Shown here: positions 24,101 through 36,240 of the stretch, in pieces
Layout of the letters: each line of letters begins with the position of its first letter
How positions within the stretch are numbered: the stretch's first letter is position 1
Assembly: GCA_035582835.1 (NCBI GenBank)
Contig: JAYKAV010003376.1
Span: 2,170,358 to 2,234,357, forward strand
DNA from: Phoebastria nigripes
Lineage: Eukaryota > Chordata > Aves > Procellariiformes > Diomedeidae
Length of the DNA: 64,000 nt
Reading direction: 5' to 3'
Translations under genes and position numbers: made by a program
The notes under the pieces: model-generated
What the model saw: only the letters and a program-made list of their open reading frames with translations
What the model was told of the DNA's origin: nothing
The model's database searches: none

Positions 24101-27100
24101 TAGATGGGTAGGAATTGAATTTTCATTCATGATCCCCGTTGAGTTTTTCTCATGCCTTTTAATAGATTTTGCATTTTTTTCCCTTTTCTGCCTTTACTGA
24201 TTCTGTATTTGCAGACCTTTTTACTTTTTTCCACATTCATATCCAGCAAAAAAAAAAAAAAACAAAAACCAAAACCAAACCAAACTCCTCTGTGCTAATA
24301 TTTACTGTCAGAAGTATAGGACCAAAACAATTTGGTGCAATAACCACTATCTTACTCTGTACATCACTAACAAGGGATTTTCTTACTTTCATCTAAACAG
24401 AAGTGTGCCAGATCTTTCAGTGGCATCTCCAGAGCTGCCAAGAGAACTGCCTGTGGAGTGCATCAAAGAGCCAGATGTCCCTCCGGGGAGAACTGTTTTC
24501 CACAACATGCTGGATTACTGTGATCTCCAACCAGAAGTGGAAATAGAGGAATGCTGCCAGAAAGGGAGGGCAAATGGCACCATACTAGTCCTTTTATTTT
24601 TAAATTACAAAAATATTCAAGGAGGGAGAAGTATGAGAAAGGCAAAAAAGCATTTTATGAAGGAAAAATCCATTTAAAAAAAAAAAATCAAACTCAAAAG
24701 TTACAAGAATAAAGTTCATCAAGAAAAGTAATAGTTTTGGCAGACAGCATCATTTCTTTACTTCCTTCNTGACTCGCTAGCAATGAAACCAGCAGTTATT
24801 AAAGCTACAGAATAAACATGGACACTGACCATGGCTTGCCAAATACCGAAACAAACCCTAAAAAATTTACAAACTTATTTTAATTCTTAGACATAGTTCA
24901 CTCCTTAGTTAAAAGCGGCACACAGGAAAAGTTATTCTGGTGAAATGAAGATGTTGATTTGGGGGGTTGCTGATCACTGCACAGCAGTTGTCCCTCCACG
25001 TGCATAACCTGTGTGAAGAGTTATCATGTTTGTAGCCTGTTAGTTTCCCAGAGAAGAATGTTATCATGCCCTACCAGCTAATACGTGACACATTATATTA
25101 AAATACACTCCTGGCATAACTTTTTTGTAATGTTATCATAAAATGCAATTTATTTAATATTACTTAAAAAGAGTTCCTAGAAGGCAATTATGAAAAAATA
25201 ACAGCTTTAAAAACCTACTGAAAAAAGTTTAAAATATTACTGAGTCTCAAAGCCAAAGGGAATACTTATTACAACTTAAGTCTGTGGTCTACCATAGCTC
25301 CTGACCTCAGATATGCTATGTAGAACTTTGTGAATGCTGGGGTTTAGCAATAATATGTTTTTGTGAGAACGTGCAGCTTTTAATTTTTAACAACAAAATT
25401 GGCCAAAGTGCTGATCATCAAAAGTGTTGATCTCAGAGCTCGATATTTTTTGATCTCTGGAAAGCTTTTGATCTATATGATACCTATTTACACCACAAAA
25501 TATGTATTGCCTTTTTTGGGGGGGGCAGCCCAAAGGAGAAAGCCAAGCCCTAGGTGGGAGATGGCAGCTGTTCCCGATGGGAGGTGTTTCATCATTACAA
25601 CGACTGGTATTATCTTATTGTTTCTTTATGTATCTCTCACATTTTTGTTATTCATACGGACAGGATCTACTGCAGTCAAGTTTGGATCCGTGATTACGCA
25701 AGATCCCTCCTTACCACACCATGAATATGAACAAACAAACAAACAAGCTATGATGCTAAATACTTCAGAAAAACGTAAATATTCCTTTAATATTTCAATT
25801 TAAACAATTTAGTAAGCTAAGAGCATCTCTGGTGCCCAGTCCCTACAGGGGTCACAGGGCAGAGGCGTTCGTTGGCTCCCAAACTGTCATGTTGTATTTT
25901 CCAATGTGAACTGGTTCAAAGTGATTCCTACTCTTACCTAGTAGAGGAAGAATTTACAAAGAATTGAAGAACTGAAGAGGAATTAAAGGAAGAACTTAGC
26001 AAAGAATTGATGATTCTGAGCAATAAGTGTCCTCTGCATTTCCATTAAAAATCACAGCACAACACAGCACTGCTGCCTGCTGCCCTTGGCCTTGATCCAG
26101 TGAAGGACTCTCAAAGAGCAGNGGAATTCAGTCTCCTTTCTCTTTCCACTCAAAAAAGGGGCAACTGGCATGGCTTTGAAAGACATGGACACCACCTACC
26201 AGTCATCACTGAAACCAAATANTAACTACTCGATGCCTGCCCTCCGTTGTGGTATCAATTTTCAGTTACCTACTGGAATCAAACTGATGATACAATCTGA
26301 TAGGATGAATAGCTCTGCATACATCCCCAAATTAATCTATCTTCTCAAGATATTATGAATAAAATAAAAACATCACGCAGTCATGGCATATTAAAAGAGC
26401 AACTAAATCTAAAACGCTAATTCTAGCTCTTTTTTGTTAATCAAGTAGACCTGCAGAAGGAAACTAATGCAGAGCAAGCTGCGTATCGTACATTGTAGTG
26501 TACTCCTGGAATGTGCAAAGAGGGACCACTGATGCTACATTTTGAATGTTTTTTGTATGTTCAAACAAAAATTGAAAGCTCCCCTTTGCTTTTGCTTTTC
26601 TTAAACTCTCCCCAGCACCTTAAGGTTAATTAATAATTGTATTAGCAAATCTGTCTAGTGCACTAAAGGGCAAATTCTCCTCCATACAGAGAGAATTCTG
26701 TTCTGAAATGTATGGATAAAATGTATTACAATAAGTATAAAAAATTGCATAGGATTTTAGATCAACTTTTCCTTATTTTCTGTACCAACATAAATAACAG
26801 AGATCTGGTTATTTGTTACAGTCTTACTCATGTAAATATTCCTGTAGTTACTTTTAATTTTTACACACTGGTGCGAAAACTTTGGAAACGTTCTTCCTAA
26901 AATGAGGCCCTTTGGCACATGGTGTCCACTATGCTTCTTGCAAAGGACTNTTTAACAGAAAGGCTGCACTGGAGATGTTTTTTGCTATATCATCTCAGCC
27001 TGAAGTCCTGCTCAAAAAGAAGCAGCAGGACAAAATCTGATAGCCTCTTCTAAAATTTTTATTCTCTTTCAGTCTGAACTTATGTTCAGTCCACAACTGG

Positions 27101-28004
27101 GATGATACTGGGCCAAAAAACTGTGATTTATTTATGGCCAGATACTTCCCAAGGCCAACCTTACTTTAAGAAACTTTAAAACTTCAGAAATGGGTGTGAA
27201 AAAAATGTAACTTCTTTCCTGAGCATGAAGAAAACAATGATGAATATTAAATATGCAAGATTTCTGATTATTTTTAATAATAATTATATACTGTGCAAAG
27301 TCAACGTAAGACTCATTAAAATGTTAATGTAAAAATAAAATTTTTGTATTAGGTATTTACATTTTAAAAAAAAGTAAAAGCTGAGGTCATGAAATGGTAT
27401 ATTAAAATAAGCTTGCTATCCATAGTCTCCCTAATACAGAGTTATTGTCTTACCGACATTGGTAGGGCCATAACTGTTGACTCCAACACAAGGGGGAATA
27501 AGCAACAGATACAAGGCATGGTTTAAAGATGTATAAAGCAGCCTGAATCAAATGATGTGGATATCCTCTTTAGTATCCACACGCTGAATATTCAGGGATT
27601 CATGTAAAAAGCATGATTTTATCCACTTTTTCTTTATGTGAGAGTAAAGCCTAGATAAGTGGGTTATCTTATCTATCTCTTCATAAAACATGGAAGATCT
27701 AATTTCATCCTGCAAGGTTCAAACAGATTAGGTAAATACTTTATAACCCCGTTTAGTCTAAAACACGTCCCTTTAGAAACTCATTAATCCATCCTTTCAG
27801 ATACCACTGGACACCAGACAAAATCATTGGTAAAAGTATAAATAAAATATACCTGGACCCCTTGCTAAAATCCTGTACTAGAAATGGAAAACACAAGATG
27901 CGCTTGCACATCAGTGGTAGCTTTGATTATTGCCTATCATATTAGAAAGGCATGTAATATATGATTTGCTAAGGACTATCCAAGGCTTGCTACAGGTAGA
28001 TTTA

Positions 28005-28757
28005 ATAATAGCCTAGATAAGAACAGAGAGTATGTTTAGTTACTTTACAGATGTTAGTAAAGTGGGAGAAGCTACAAGCACATTGGAAGTCAGCAGAAGA
28101 ATTCAGATTAATCTTCACAAATCGGAGAAACATCCTGACAAGTAAAACGCAATTCAACAAGGTCAATGAANGTCTCCGAGTAGGAGGAACAATTGCACAA
28201 ATACAGAATAAGAATCAAGCAGTAAGGGAAGAAGAAAAGTCATGATGTGAAGANGACAAGCATCATATTGGGCTGAGTAAACAGAAGCATGGTTTGTACA
28301 ACATGAAATAATCCTCTTTCTGTATTTAGCACTGGGAAGGCAGTTTTAGGCACAGTGCATCAGTACAGCTGTGGACCAATTACAGAAGGACCACATGAAG
28401 GTTGCAATAACAAATGTCTACAAAAGGACAAGCTACAAGGAAAGGCTGAAGGAATCACAGTTGCTTAGTCTAAGAAAATCGCAGGAAAAAATAGCACCAT
28501 CTAAGTCCAAAGAACACAACAGCAGAAAGGAAGACAATACCTCATTGTCTCCTGAGTGGACCAAGATATAATTGTCATTGATTGCTGCAAGAGAAACTTC
28601 GGTTAAATATTAGTGTGAACTGCCTAAAGGCAGTGAAAGTCAAGTACTGGAACTGGTTATGGAGAAATGCTGAGAAACCTCCCTCACACCAAAGATTAGA
28701 TCAGACAACCATTGGTCAGGAATGACACAGGTACAGTTGAACCTTCTGGCCAAGCGT
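28005..28757 (+). mobile_element. Ancient CR1 LINE fragment
   Basis: A highly diverged CR1 3' half. Landmarks appear in the correct order. These are 'ctttacagatgttagtaaag' (from a 'tttgcagatgacaccaag' type segment), 'aggaggaacaattgcacaaata', 'atattgggctgagtaaacag' (from 'attttgggctgcattaacag'), 'aaaggctgaaggaatcacag', 'aaacttcggttaaatattag', 'tactggaactggttat' and 'gtcaggaatgacacaggtac'. Two short open frames (28,051-28,245 and 28,371-28,571) are relics of ORF2. It has many indels and two single Ns. It is antisense to FAF1. Confidence 0.8.
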
Positions 28758-30854
28758 GGACTGAACACTGTTATTTGCAGCTCTCCNAGACCCACAGACA
28801 GTCAGAATGGTGACAAAAAGGAGAGCAGAGAGGTCAAAGCAGAGTCATCCTAACCTAAAGGAAGAGGACGGGCACCTGCACTTCTGCAGAGAGCTTTGTC
28901 TTGATCGGGCATCCGGCAGTACCAAAGAGATTCATTCACGCCTTTCAGCTGCATTTTGGTACAAACAATTCTGACACTGCCAGCTCAATGATTTCTTCTG
29001 GTGGTTGATTTAGATGCATAGATGCATCTGAATTTCTCTACAGCTTCAATCCCATCTGGCATTAGACTTCACTGGTGCAGTTGTGGACTCCTGTATTTAG
29101 ATGGACCTGTGAATGACTTCTTCCTCAAAGCAGCCCAACAAGTCNGTCTTGACTACCTGTTCTTCTGCCTTCACCTCTTTTGCACAGGATGCTACAGAGT
29201 TTTATTCTTTCACCTTTTCTGTTCAACAAGCTTAATGAACTATGCTGTAGTTCGAGTACAGTGGGATAGAACTTGCTTTAGGATGTGGTTTTATAGGGGG
29301 GACTTAAAATATATGCTTACAAAATGTATCAGTTTAGTTAATTCCTGCGGTTTTAATACTGGTTTTTTTTTCAGATGACCTTAAAGCATNGCTATAGGCA
29401 TATAAAATGATGCACTGAAAACCTTAATCACATCAACAGAGAGACTACTTTCTATTTATAGTTGAATATTACNGAGACATCCATATCTGACTAATCACAA
29501 TCAGATTAAAATGCATTCTCTGCTGGTTTTTAGTTTTCCAAATTTGGACATTTTTAGACTACTAACATGAAATTACCTTGAAGTATATAAATATTTAAGC
29601 AGGGATAGTTTACCTTTTCTGGTGGGTGTATAATAAACAGTTTAACCATCATCTATATACAGGCTGTTTTGTTCTCCATCTAAAGAGACAATCACCTTTT
29701 ATCCTTTTCCTTTTTTCTTCATTTCAGTGCTATTAGGAAACTATTCACAAGTGCAACCCCGAACAATACTATGCAGTAATTATGACTAGATGACAAAGAG
29801 ATGTGAACAATTACCGAGCCCATTTTGAAACCCTACACTAATAAAGTCATTAGATGCTGCCCTTGCCATGAGCCTTCTAAAAGCTTCTGAAGTTACAAGA
29901 ACACACGGCATTGTTCATTAGGACAATTGCTGCTGGCAGAATGCAAACCTTGAGTTAAACCATGCTGCAAATTGATCTTGACATTCTGTTAAGACCGCCA
30001 CTAAAATCAAAAGCAAAGCAGAAAAGGAGAAAATGAGCGGGTGGGATGTAATCATGGAACAGAAGGGTTCCCTCCTCACCTTCTTTCCTCTTCCTCCTCA
30101 AAACAAACCATACAGAAAATGACAAACTCNCCTGGTGCTTGAGAACCTTTATTCTTAAAACATTAATTAGACTTTTGACCTGTTTTTATTGACTGGCACT
30201 GTATTGCTATTAAAGTAAATTAAATAAAATATTGTAAAATACAATAGAAAAGGTTTTCACACTGTTCTGTGAAACCTGTTAAGGATTTAGTGCCTAAAGA
30301 ACACGTTCAACAGTTTTGCAAGCAACATATACAGAATCTACGGTCACTCCTGAAGAGGCAGTGAGAAATTAACTCACCGAGTCCAGCTCTCACAGACCCC
30401 ACACCTGCAATATATTTGCTGAAGGATCAAATAGGATTGGGGAGCTGGAGTAATATGGTCAACTGGTCTTCATCCAGGCATGCATCATTCAGTAGGTTAG
30501 TATTAAGGGTCAGCAACTGTGAATATGGCTAATTACTTGATGACGGAAATTGCAGGTGAAGACAACCTGCTGCTGAGAAGTGCTTTAGTCAATTAACTCT
30601 TTCCTAAGCTTAAGCAAAGTGAAAAACTATCATTTGAACATTAAAACTAACAAGTACCTGTCATCGGAGCTGAGAAAAGTTGGCAACACCTTGAAATACA
30701 GTGCCCAAGGGCAACGATATCAAAAGCTAAAAAGCTGCTACAGACATTCGAGTCACTGTTTTATGGTTTTGGCATTGCTTTGCTTGGCAAACATTATGTA
30801 CGTTGGAAATCTGTTAATATTATGCATAATCTATGTTTGTAAATGCTGTGTGTA

Positions 30855-31025
30855 CAAACATAAGGGTATGTGTGCATGTGTAGGTATATATGTATGTATA
30901 TATATTCACTATATATCTGTCCTGGATACAAATATATTATATTAGTGTATATTAATGAATTAACAAAAATAGTTAGGCATGTGCTTGCATACATATATAT
31001 ACACATATATATACAGCTCCCATAC
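30855..31025. repeat. TA/TG alternating purine-pyrimidine tract
   Basis: Imperfect TATATG/TGTG/CATATA repeats spread over about 170 bp. Short open frames on both strands are artefacts of the repeat. Confidence 0.8.
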
Positions 31026-31727
31026 ACATGCACATAATTATATTAGAATAATGGTATTTAGTCAACTCTTTGAAGTCAGAAAATGCCAGAACTATAGCTG
31101 CTCATGTCTGGCTCTCCTGCTTATCTATCCCATAACCTCTCTGGAAACCTGAGGAATCGCTTAGCCCACGTGATGGCCCGATGCAGGTGGTGAGCTGCTG
31201 CAGCTGCCTGCTCGGACCAAAAGGTAGGGCCAGAATTGTCAACACCACTGCTGTCAAACACCACTACTACTGCCCTGACACCTCCCGTAAGCGTATTCCT
31301 GCTGTTTGGAGTGGCATGGTAGCAAATCTCCATAGCAAGCAAAGAAAAGAAAACAGTGATTTTTAAGCTCATGATTCACCCCAAATTGAGTGGAATATAA
31401 CAATAAAGTAAAAGATATACCTGTAGCTTTGTGGGTTTTTTTCCTCCTTTGAACATGGACAACATAAATTACAAGAATATTCCAAACAGTCGCTCACTAA
31501 AGTCTAAACTATAGGTGATAAACCTTTCACGTAGATTCCTTAACAGTATTATAAAAACACCATGTTATTTTCCTAAATGAAGGCTAATTATTTTATTATA
31601 TTATTTTGTGCCTTTTATTATGATTTTTTTAATTCTAGGAATGAAAAGATTNATAATTTGCAGCACTTAACCCAAGTAATTGCTCCCTTTCCTGCAAACA
31701 GAAATAATTTCTGTTTCAGAAATAGCG

Positions 31728-32262
31728 TGGCCAGCAGGACTAGGGAAGTGCCCCTGTACTCGGCACTGGTGAGGCCGCACCTTGAACACTGTGTTCAGTT
31801 TTGGGCCCCTCACTACAAGAAGGGCATTGAGGTGCTGGAGCGTGTCCAGAGAAGGGCAACGAAGCTGGTGAAGGGTCTGGAGAACAAGTCTTATGAGGAG
31901 TCTGGAGAAGAGGAGGCTCAGGGGAGACCTTATTGCGCTCTACAACTACCTGAAAGGAGGTTGTAGCGAGGTGGGTGTCGGCCTCTTCTCCCAAGTAACA
32001 AGCGATAGGACAAGAGGAAATGGCCTCAAGTTGCGCCGGGGAGGTTTAGATGGGACATGAGGAAAAATTTCTTTACTGGAAGAGTGGTTAAACGTTGGAC
32101 CAGGCTGCCCAGGGAAGTGGTTGAGTCACCATCCCTGGAGGTATTTAAAAGACGTGTGGATGAGGCGCTTGGGGACATGGTTTAGTGGGCATGGTGGTGT
32201 TGGGTTGATGGTTGGACTCGATCTTAGAGGTCNTTTCCAACCTTAATGGTTCTGTTCTATGA
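31728..32262 (+). mobile_element. CR1 LINE, 5'-truncated 3' end, copy 2
   Basis: The same CR1 3' region as copy 1, in the same orientation, and closely similar to it. It has a 26-bp deletion at the 31,900/31,901 junction (between 'tatgaggag' and 'tctggagaag'). This removes the Trp-Leu-Arg-Glu-Leu-Gly-Leu-Phe codons and shifts the frame. The 3' end ('ttaatggttctgttctatg') is more decayed than that of copy 1. It retains the TG that copy 1 has lost, so its frame is open before the deletion. Confidence 0.94.
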
Positions 32263-35261
32263 AACCTTATGTCAGAGGCAATTAAAAGCTGTGGAAGCCA
32301 AAACAAAACATCCTCTTAACTGTATTAACTAGAGTTCTCCTTCAGTTTGACAAAGTTACACTCCTGGGTGGTTGTAGTTAGAAATTTTTAAAAATGTGAC
32401 TCCCAAAGTCGTAATGCTTATGCTCTCCTGGCGCTTGCACACAGCATTTTACTTCTAGTCCTACCTACAGAACTCTCTCCACTCTGTTGCAATGGGTGTT
32501 GAAGAGCAAGATTGAGAGATTCTAGCTGAAAAGTGCTAGTGTACAGTAACACAGGATTCAAAGCACGTCCCTACATCAGTGTCAGCTGAGAAACATACTA
32601 AAAACCAGGAAAAATGACAAGATTTTGGAGCTGGTTTTGTTCTACAGTGTTCATGATGGACCCCCGTTTCATTAATGAGAAAAATGGAAGCTACTATTAA
32701 GACTGTTTTTGGAAAAGAGTGACATCCATAGATGTCAGAAAGAGGACAGCAAAGAGCAAGAAAAAAATCAGAATCTTCAAGATTTTTTGGCTTATCTAAG
32801 GAAAGTATTTATATCTGTTTGAATTTATTCATGCCATGCTACAGTACTGAAAACCTGTCTTTTACTACTGACATTGAGGTGTCCCTCTTGATTGCTGTAA
32901 ATAAAGTGGGCCTGATTCCTCTGCTTTCCCACCCTGGCTTTTCCACTAATGCAATTGTAACAGCACAAATAAGTTGCTCTTGGGCCACACCAGCATGCAA
33001 AAAGCAGTTCCTTCTGTTGTTGCTGTTGTCTTCTCACCATTCAAATAAAAAGCTACGTCCAACTGTATGCATAGGGATAGAGAACAGAATAGGCTCCAAG
33101 ACCACTGTCGTTGTGTCACACAATGAAGGGTAGTAATTAAACAGAGGTACTGAGTATTTATGGGAATGCCCACAGTGCATTGGCACTTTCCAAAGGGAGA
33201 AGGAAGCATCATGCCCCCTCTGAAGAAATGACAGTTTAAGGAGCAGGATGTGACACTAAACACAACTGATAAATTATTAATTCGAGCCAGCATGCCTTGT
33301 TTACCCCTTACTATTTTTTGACCTCACTGTTAATATGACAGTTTCTTTGTTGTTGTTAATAGAAAGCAAAAAATGAAGGCTTAAAAACCCTATCGTACTG
33401 CACAATCGGTTACTAGGTTCATTGAGAATAGCTATAAAGCCTTAAACAAGCCCTTTATTTTGTGTTTTAAGAAGTGTCATAAGGAGTTAATAGGACACAG
33501 CTGTACAGGCTCTTTCTAATAAGCAGCTTCTGTCGCTTTGGTCACCACAGGTGTCTCTGTAACCTGCAAACTCTTATTACTAGTGTATCAAAGTTGTGCT
33601 ACTTAATAGATTTCTTTAGTAAAACACAACAAAGCAATTACATGGCTGTTGATCGTCAGTCATAAAAAACCCCTCAAACACAGTTTTTCAAAAGAAACTA
33701 CACTGCAATTTTTTGTCATTGTAAAATAAAAGAAACTAGAGAATTAAATAGAAAAGCGAACAATAGAACAGCAGGTAGTCAACTGAACTTAGCCACTACA
33801 GATGGTTTAGAAATAGTGTTTCCTTCTACACCAACTTGTGGGATAAAAGAAAAGGAGGAGGCTCCTTACTGCCCATGAATGGCAATACCAAAAGACTTAA
33901 GCAACTTTCCAGTCTATGTATTTGGTCCCATGAAAGAACCTAGATGTTTCTTTTTCCTCTCTCTCTTTTTTCTAAAAACTTTTTATCTGTTTTTGCAACT
34001 GCTTTTTTCCATAATCTTCAGCTGTTCCCTAGAATAATTTAAACTAGGAACATAGCTGCTGATTTGTNCAAAGACGAAATGCAGGTCAAGTGAGGAATTC
34101 CTGTGAAACACAAGTATCATTTTAAAAGTGCGTTAGAAAAAGAGACTGTTCTGTTCTCCATGCCCACTTTCAGTAAAGAAATATTAACTATAATTTATGT
34201 ATTTAAGAATAGGAATGCATGAATGCATACCAAATTTCTAGCAATCCAAAAGGGAAAGAAACATAAATATGTACTTCTTATTGTTCAATAACCAACGGAA
34301 TTGTGTAAAAAAAGTGGCAACCTTATCCCAGACCAAATGACTGTTGCATCTTTTGTTCAAAAGTTGGAATAACACTCATTATAGTAATATACTCAAGACA
34401 TTATCCTGGCAAGCAGTTGTCTTCTGTGTAAATAAAGGTGATGAAATAAGGTCCAANTTAGAAAACCAAACAAGTCTGATTTCTAAATATAATAAGTATA
34501 ATCATAAAATCATTATTTTCAATAGATTATGATCAACTGATAAGTAACTGAAGGAGAGAGAGGTCTTAATATAAAGATAAGAAAATTTGTTGGTAACACA
34601 CAAAAGATGTAGAAGGAGGTGGAATCTACAGTTTTTTAATTTCTTTACTCATCAGCAAAATGATGGCCTCTCTAAGACATAGGATAGCTTTTATTATATT
34701 AAAACCTATCAAAATATCTGAACATTACCAAAGGAATGTTCTGTAAGAAACCTGTAGTTCAAAAAAGTTCATATGAATTGCAAGCTTCTAATTTTTTGCA
34801 TAATCTGTTTTTAATATACATTTATCACATTAATGTTATTTTTTTAATAAGGTTTTCATTAACAGCAGTAGTTGTTATCCCAGACAATTCTAATGCAGTT
34901 ACACCTACGTACATACAATTAGTGTCACGCACTGCAATGCAAAACCGTGAAGACACATTCCTAGAACTATGTTTGCAAAATAAACTAAAAAAAACCCAAA
35001 CAAACCCAAAACAACAAAAAAATTTTCTTTAATTATTTTGTCCTACACAGGAAAAAGAAGTCACTTTGGAATGAAAACAAGGAGGGTCCAATTCCCAGTG
35101 AGCATCAGCCAGCACAGCTTCATTGATCAGCTAAGAATGAACGTGAAGTTTTACTTCAAATAAATATCAAGCAACAAAAGATTCGATACACAGAGATGAC
35201 ACAGAGGTAAGGGTCTTCCTTGAGAGAAAAGCTGCTCCACTCACAGTCCAAAGAGTCTTAC

Positions 35262-35416
35262 CTTGCTCTGTTTGCTTCTTTTGTCATGTCCCATGCCCAG
35301 GTTATGAAGTTCTGACTCAGATAGGAGACAATAGATTCAGCACAGAGCATTTGTGAGCAGAAGACATTGGTTAGTACACTTTCATCATGGTGGAGGTAGA
35401 TAGCAAGAAGCTTTCT
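35262..35416 (-). CDS. FAF1: FAF1 exon: UAS domain core
   Basis: This is a 155-nt exon of 51 codons plus two bases, with a TTTCAG acceptor and a GTAAGA donor. It begins Arg-Lys-Leu-Leu-Ala-Ile-Tyr-Leu-His-His-Asp-Glu-Ser and includes Phe-Cys-Ser-Gln-Met-Leu-Cys-Ala-Glu-Ser, followed by Phe-Ile-Thr-Trp-Ala-Trp-Asp. This is the central sheet and helix of the UAS domain (about human residues 372-423). The surrounding introns are long (9.2 and 14.1 kb), so the exon stands alone; splice-phase continuity with both neighbours confirms it. Confidence 0.97.
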
Positions 35417-35929
35417 CTGAAAAGACATGAGAAAAGATCAGTGAAAACTTCCTCAGACTGTTTAGTAATTTAAAATCACTGCTGCAGATTTGTGTGTTAG
35501 TATGCCCTATGGTTTTATTGAGGGTGCCAAGTTATCTCAACATGCACACACAGGGGAAAAAAACCAGTAGATTTCAAGTCAAATGGTCCATCCCTCCAAA
35601 TCTGTAAGTCTTCTCAATGCTTCCTAATATTTTATTTCAGGCACCAAAACACGATACGTTATATGCTTAGAACATGAAAATAACAACATTTGAATAAAAA
35701 CCAAAAACCTTATTAANAGACTTAGCTTAAGAAATGAGTGAACTTTTTTGGCTTGCTGCCCAATAAAGATAACATTTGGAACAATTCCCTGAGCAAGGAA
35801 CACACCTCTTGATACAACAGCATCTACGATACAAAACAATTATAAACAACCTCAAAAAATGACAGTGTATTGTTATCACCCCATCTGTAGCCAAATAAAG
35901 AGGAAAATGAGTAAGTAACAATACAGCTG

Positions 35930-36240
35930 CCTACAGCCCCAAAGCCTGCGACGCTATATGCCGGATGTTTTGGCAGCTCTCCATCCAGCCGTATGATGTG
36001 GGGAGGCCCACAGCACATCAGCCTCTCACCTACTTCATAAGTCGCTGTGTAGCTGGTCAAAAGGCCATGTGTCAGCCCAGCTGGCTGCATCTCTCGTGGA
36101 GCTGAGGAGCAGGGTAGCTGCCCCAGCACTGCAAATGTGTAAGACGCAAGGGAAGGGGTACGGGAGACATGGATCAAATCCCACATTGAGTTTGTGAGCC
36201 CTGATATCTCTCATCGTAGTTATCACGTTAGCGAAGACTA
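35930..36240. other. GC-rich patch of unknown origin
   Basis: About 310 bp with raised G+C and scattered CpG inside AT-rich intron. A 120-codon minus-strand open frame (36,186-35,824) crosses it and continues into AT-rich sequence. I see no recognisable domain, good start context or splice structure, so I do not call it a gene. Confidence 0.35.

Larger units (their letters stand above)
21196..35261. other. FAF1 intron, 14,066 bp
   Basis: The longest complete intron here. It contains an old CR1 piece (28.0-28.76 kb), a TA/TG-rich tract (30.85-31.03 kb), CR1 copy 2 (31.7-32.3 kb), a coding-like segment near 24.4 kb and a possible short repeat remnant near 22.79-22.85 kb (a 'gaagtcaatgg' phrase). 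Locally GC-richer patches at 23.4-23.76 kb and 31.12-31.33 kb are unexplained. The remainder shows nothing recognisable. Confidence 0.75.

Noticed and set aside
35824..36186. 120-codon minus-strand open frame as a gene or FAF1 exon
   Set aside because: It does not match any part of FAF1, the flanking exons already join in phase without it, and it crosses a GC-rich patch into AT-rich sequence with no domain signal.
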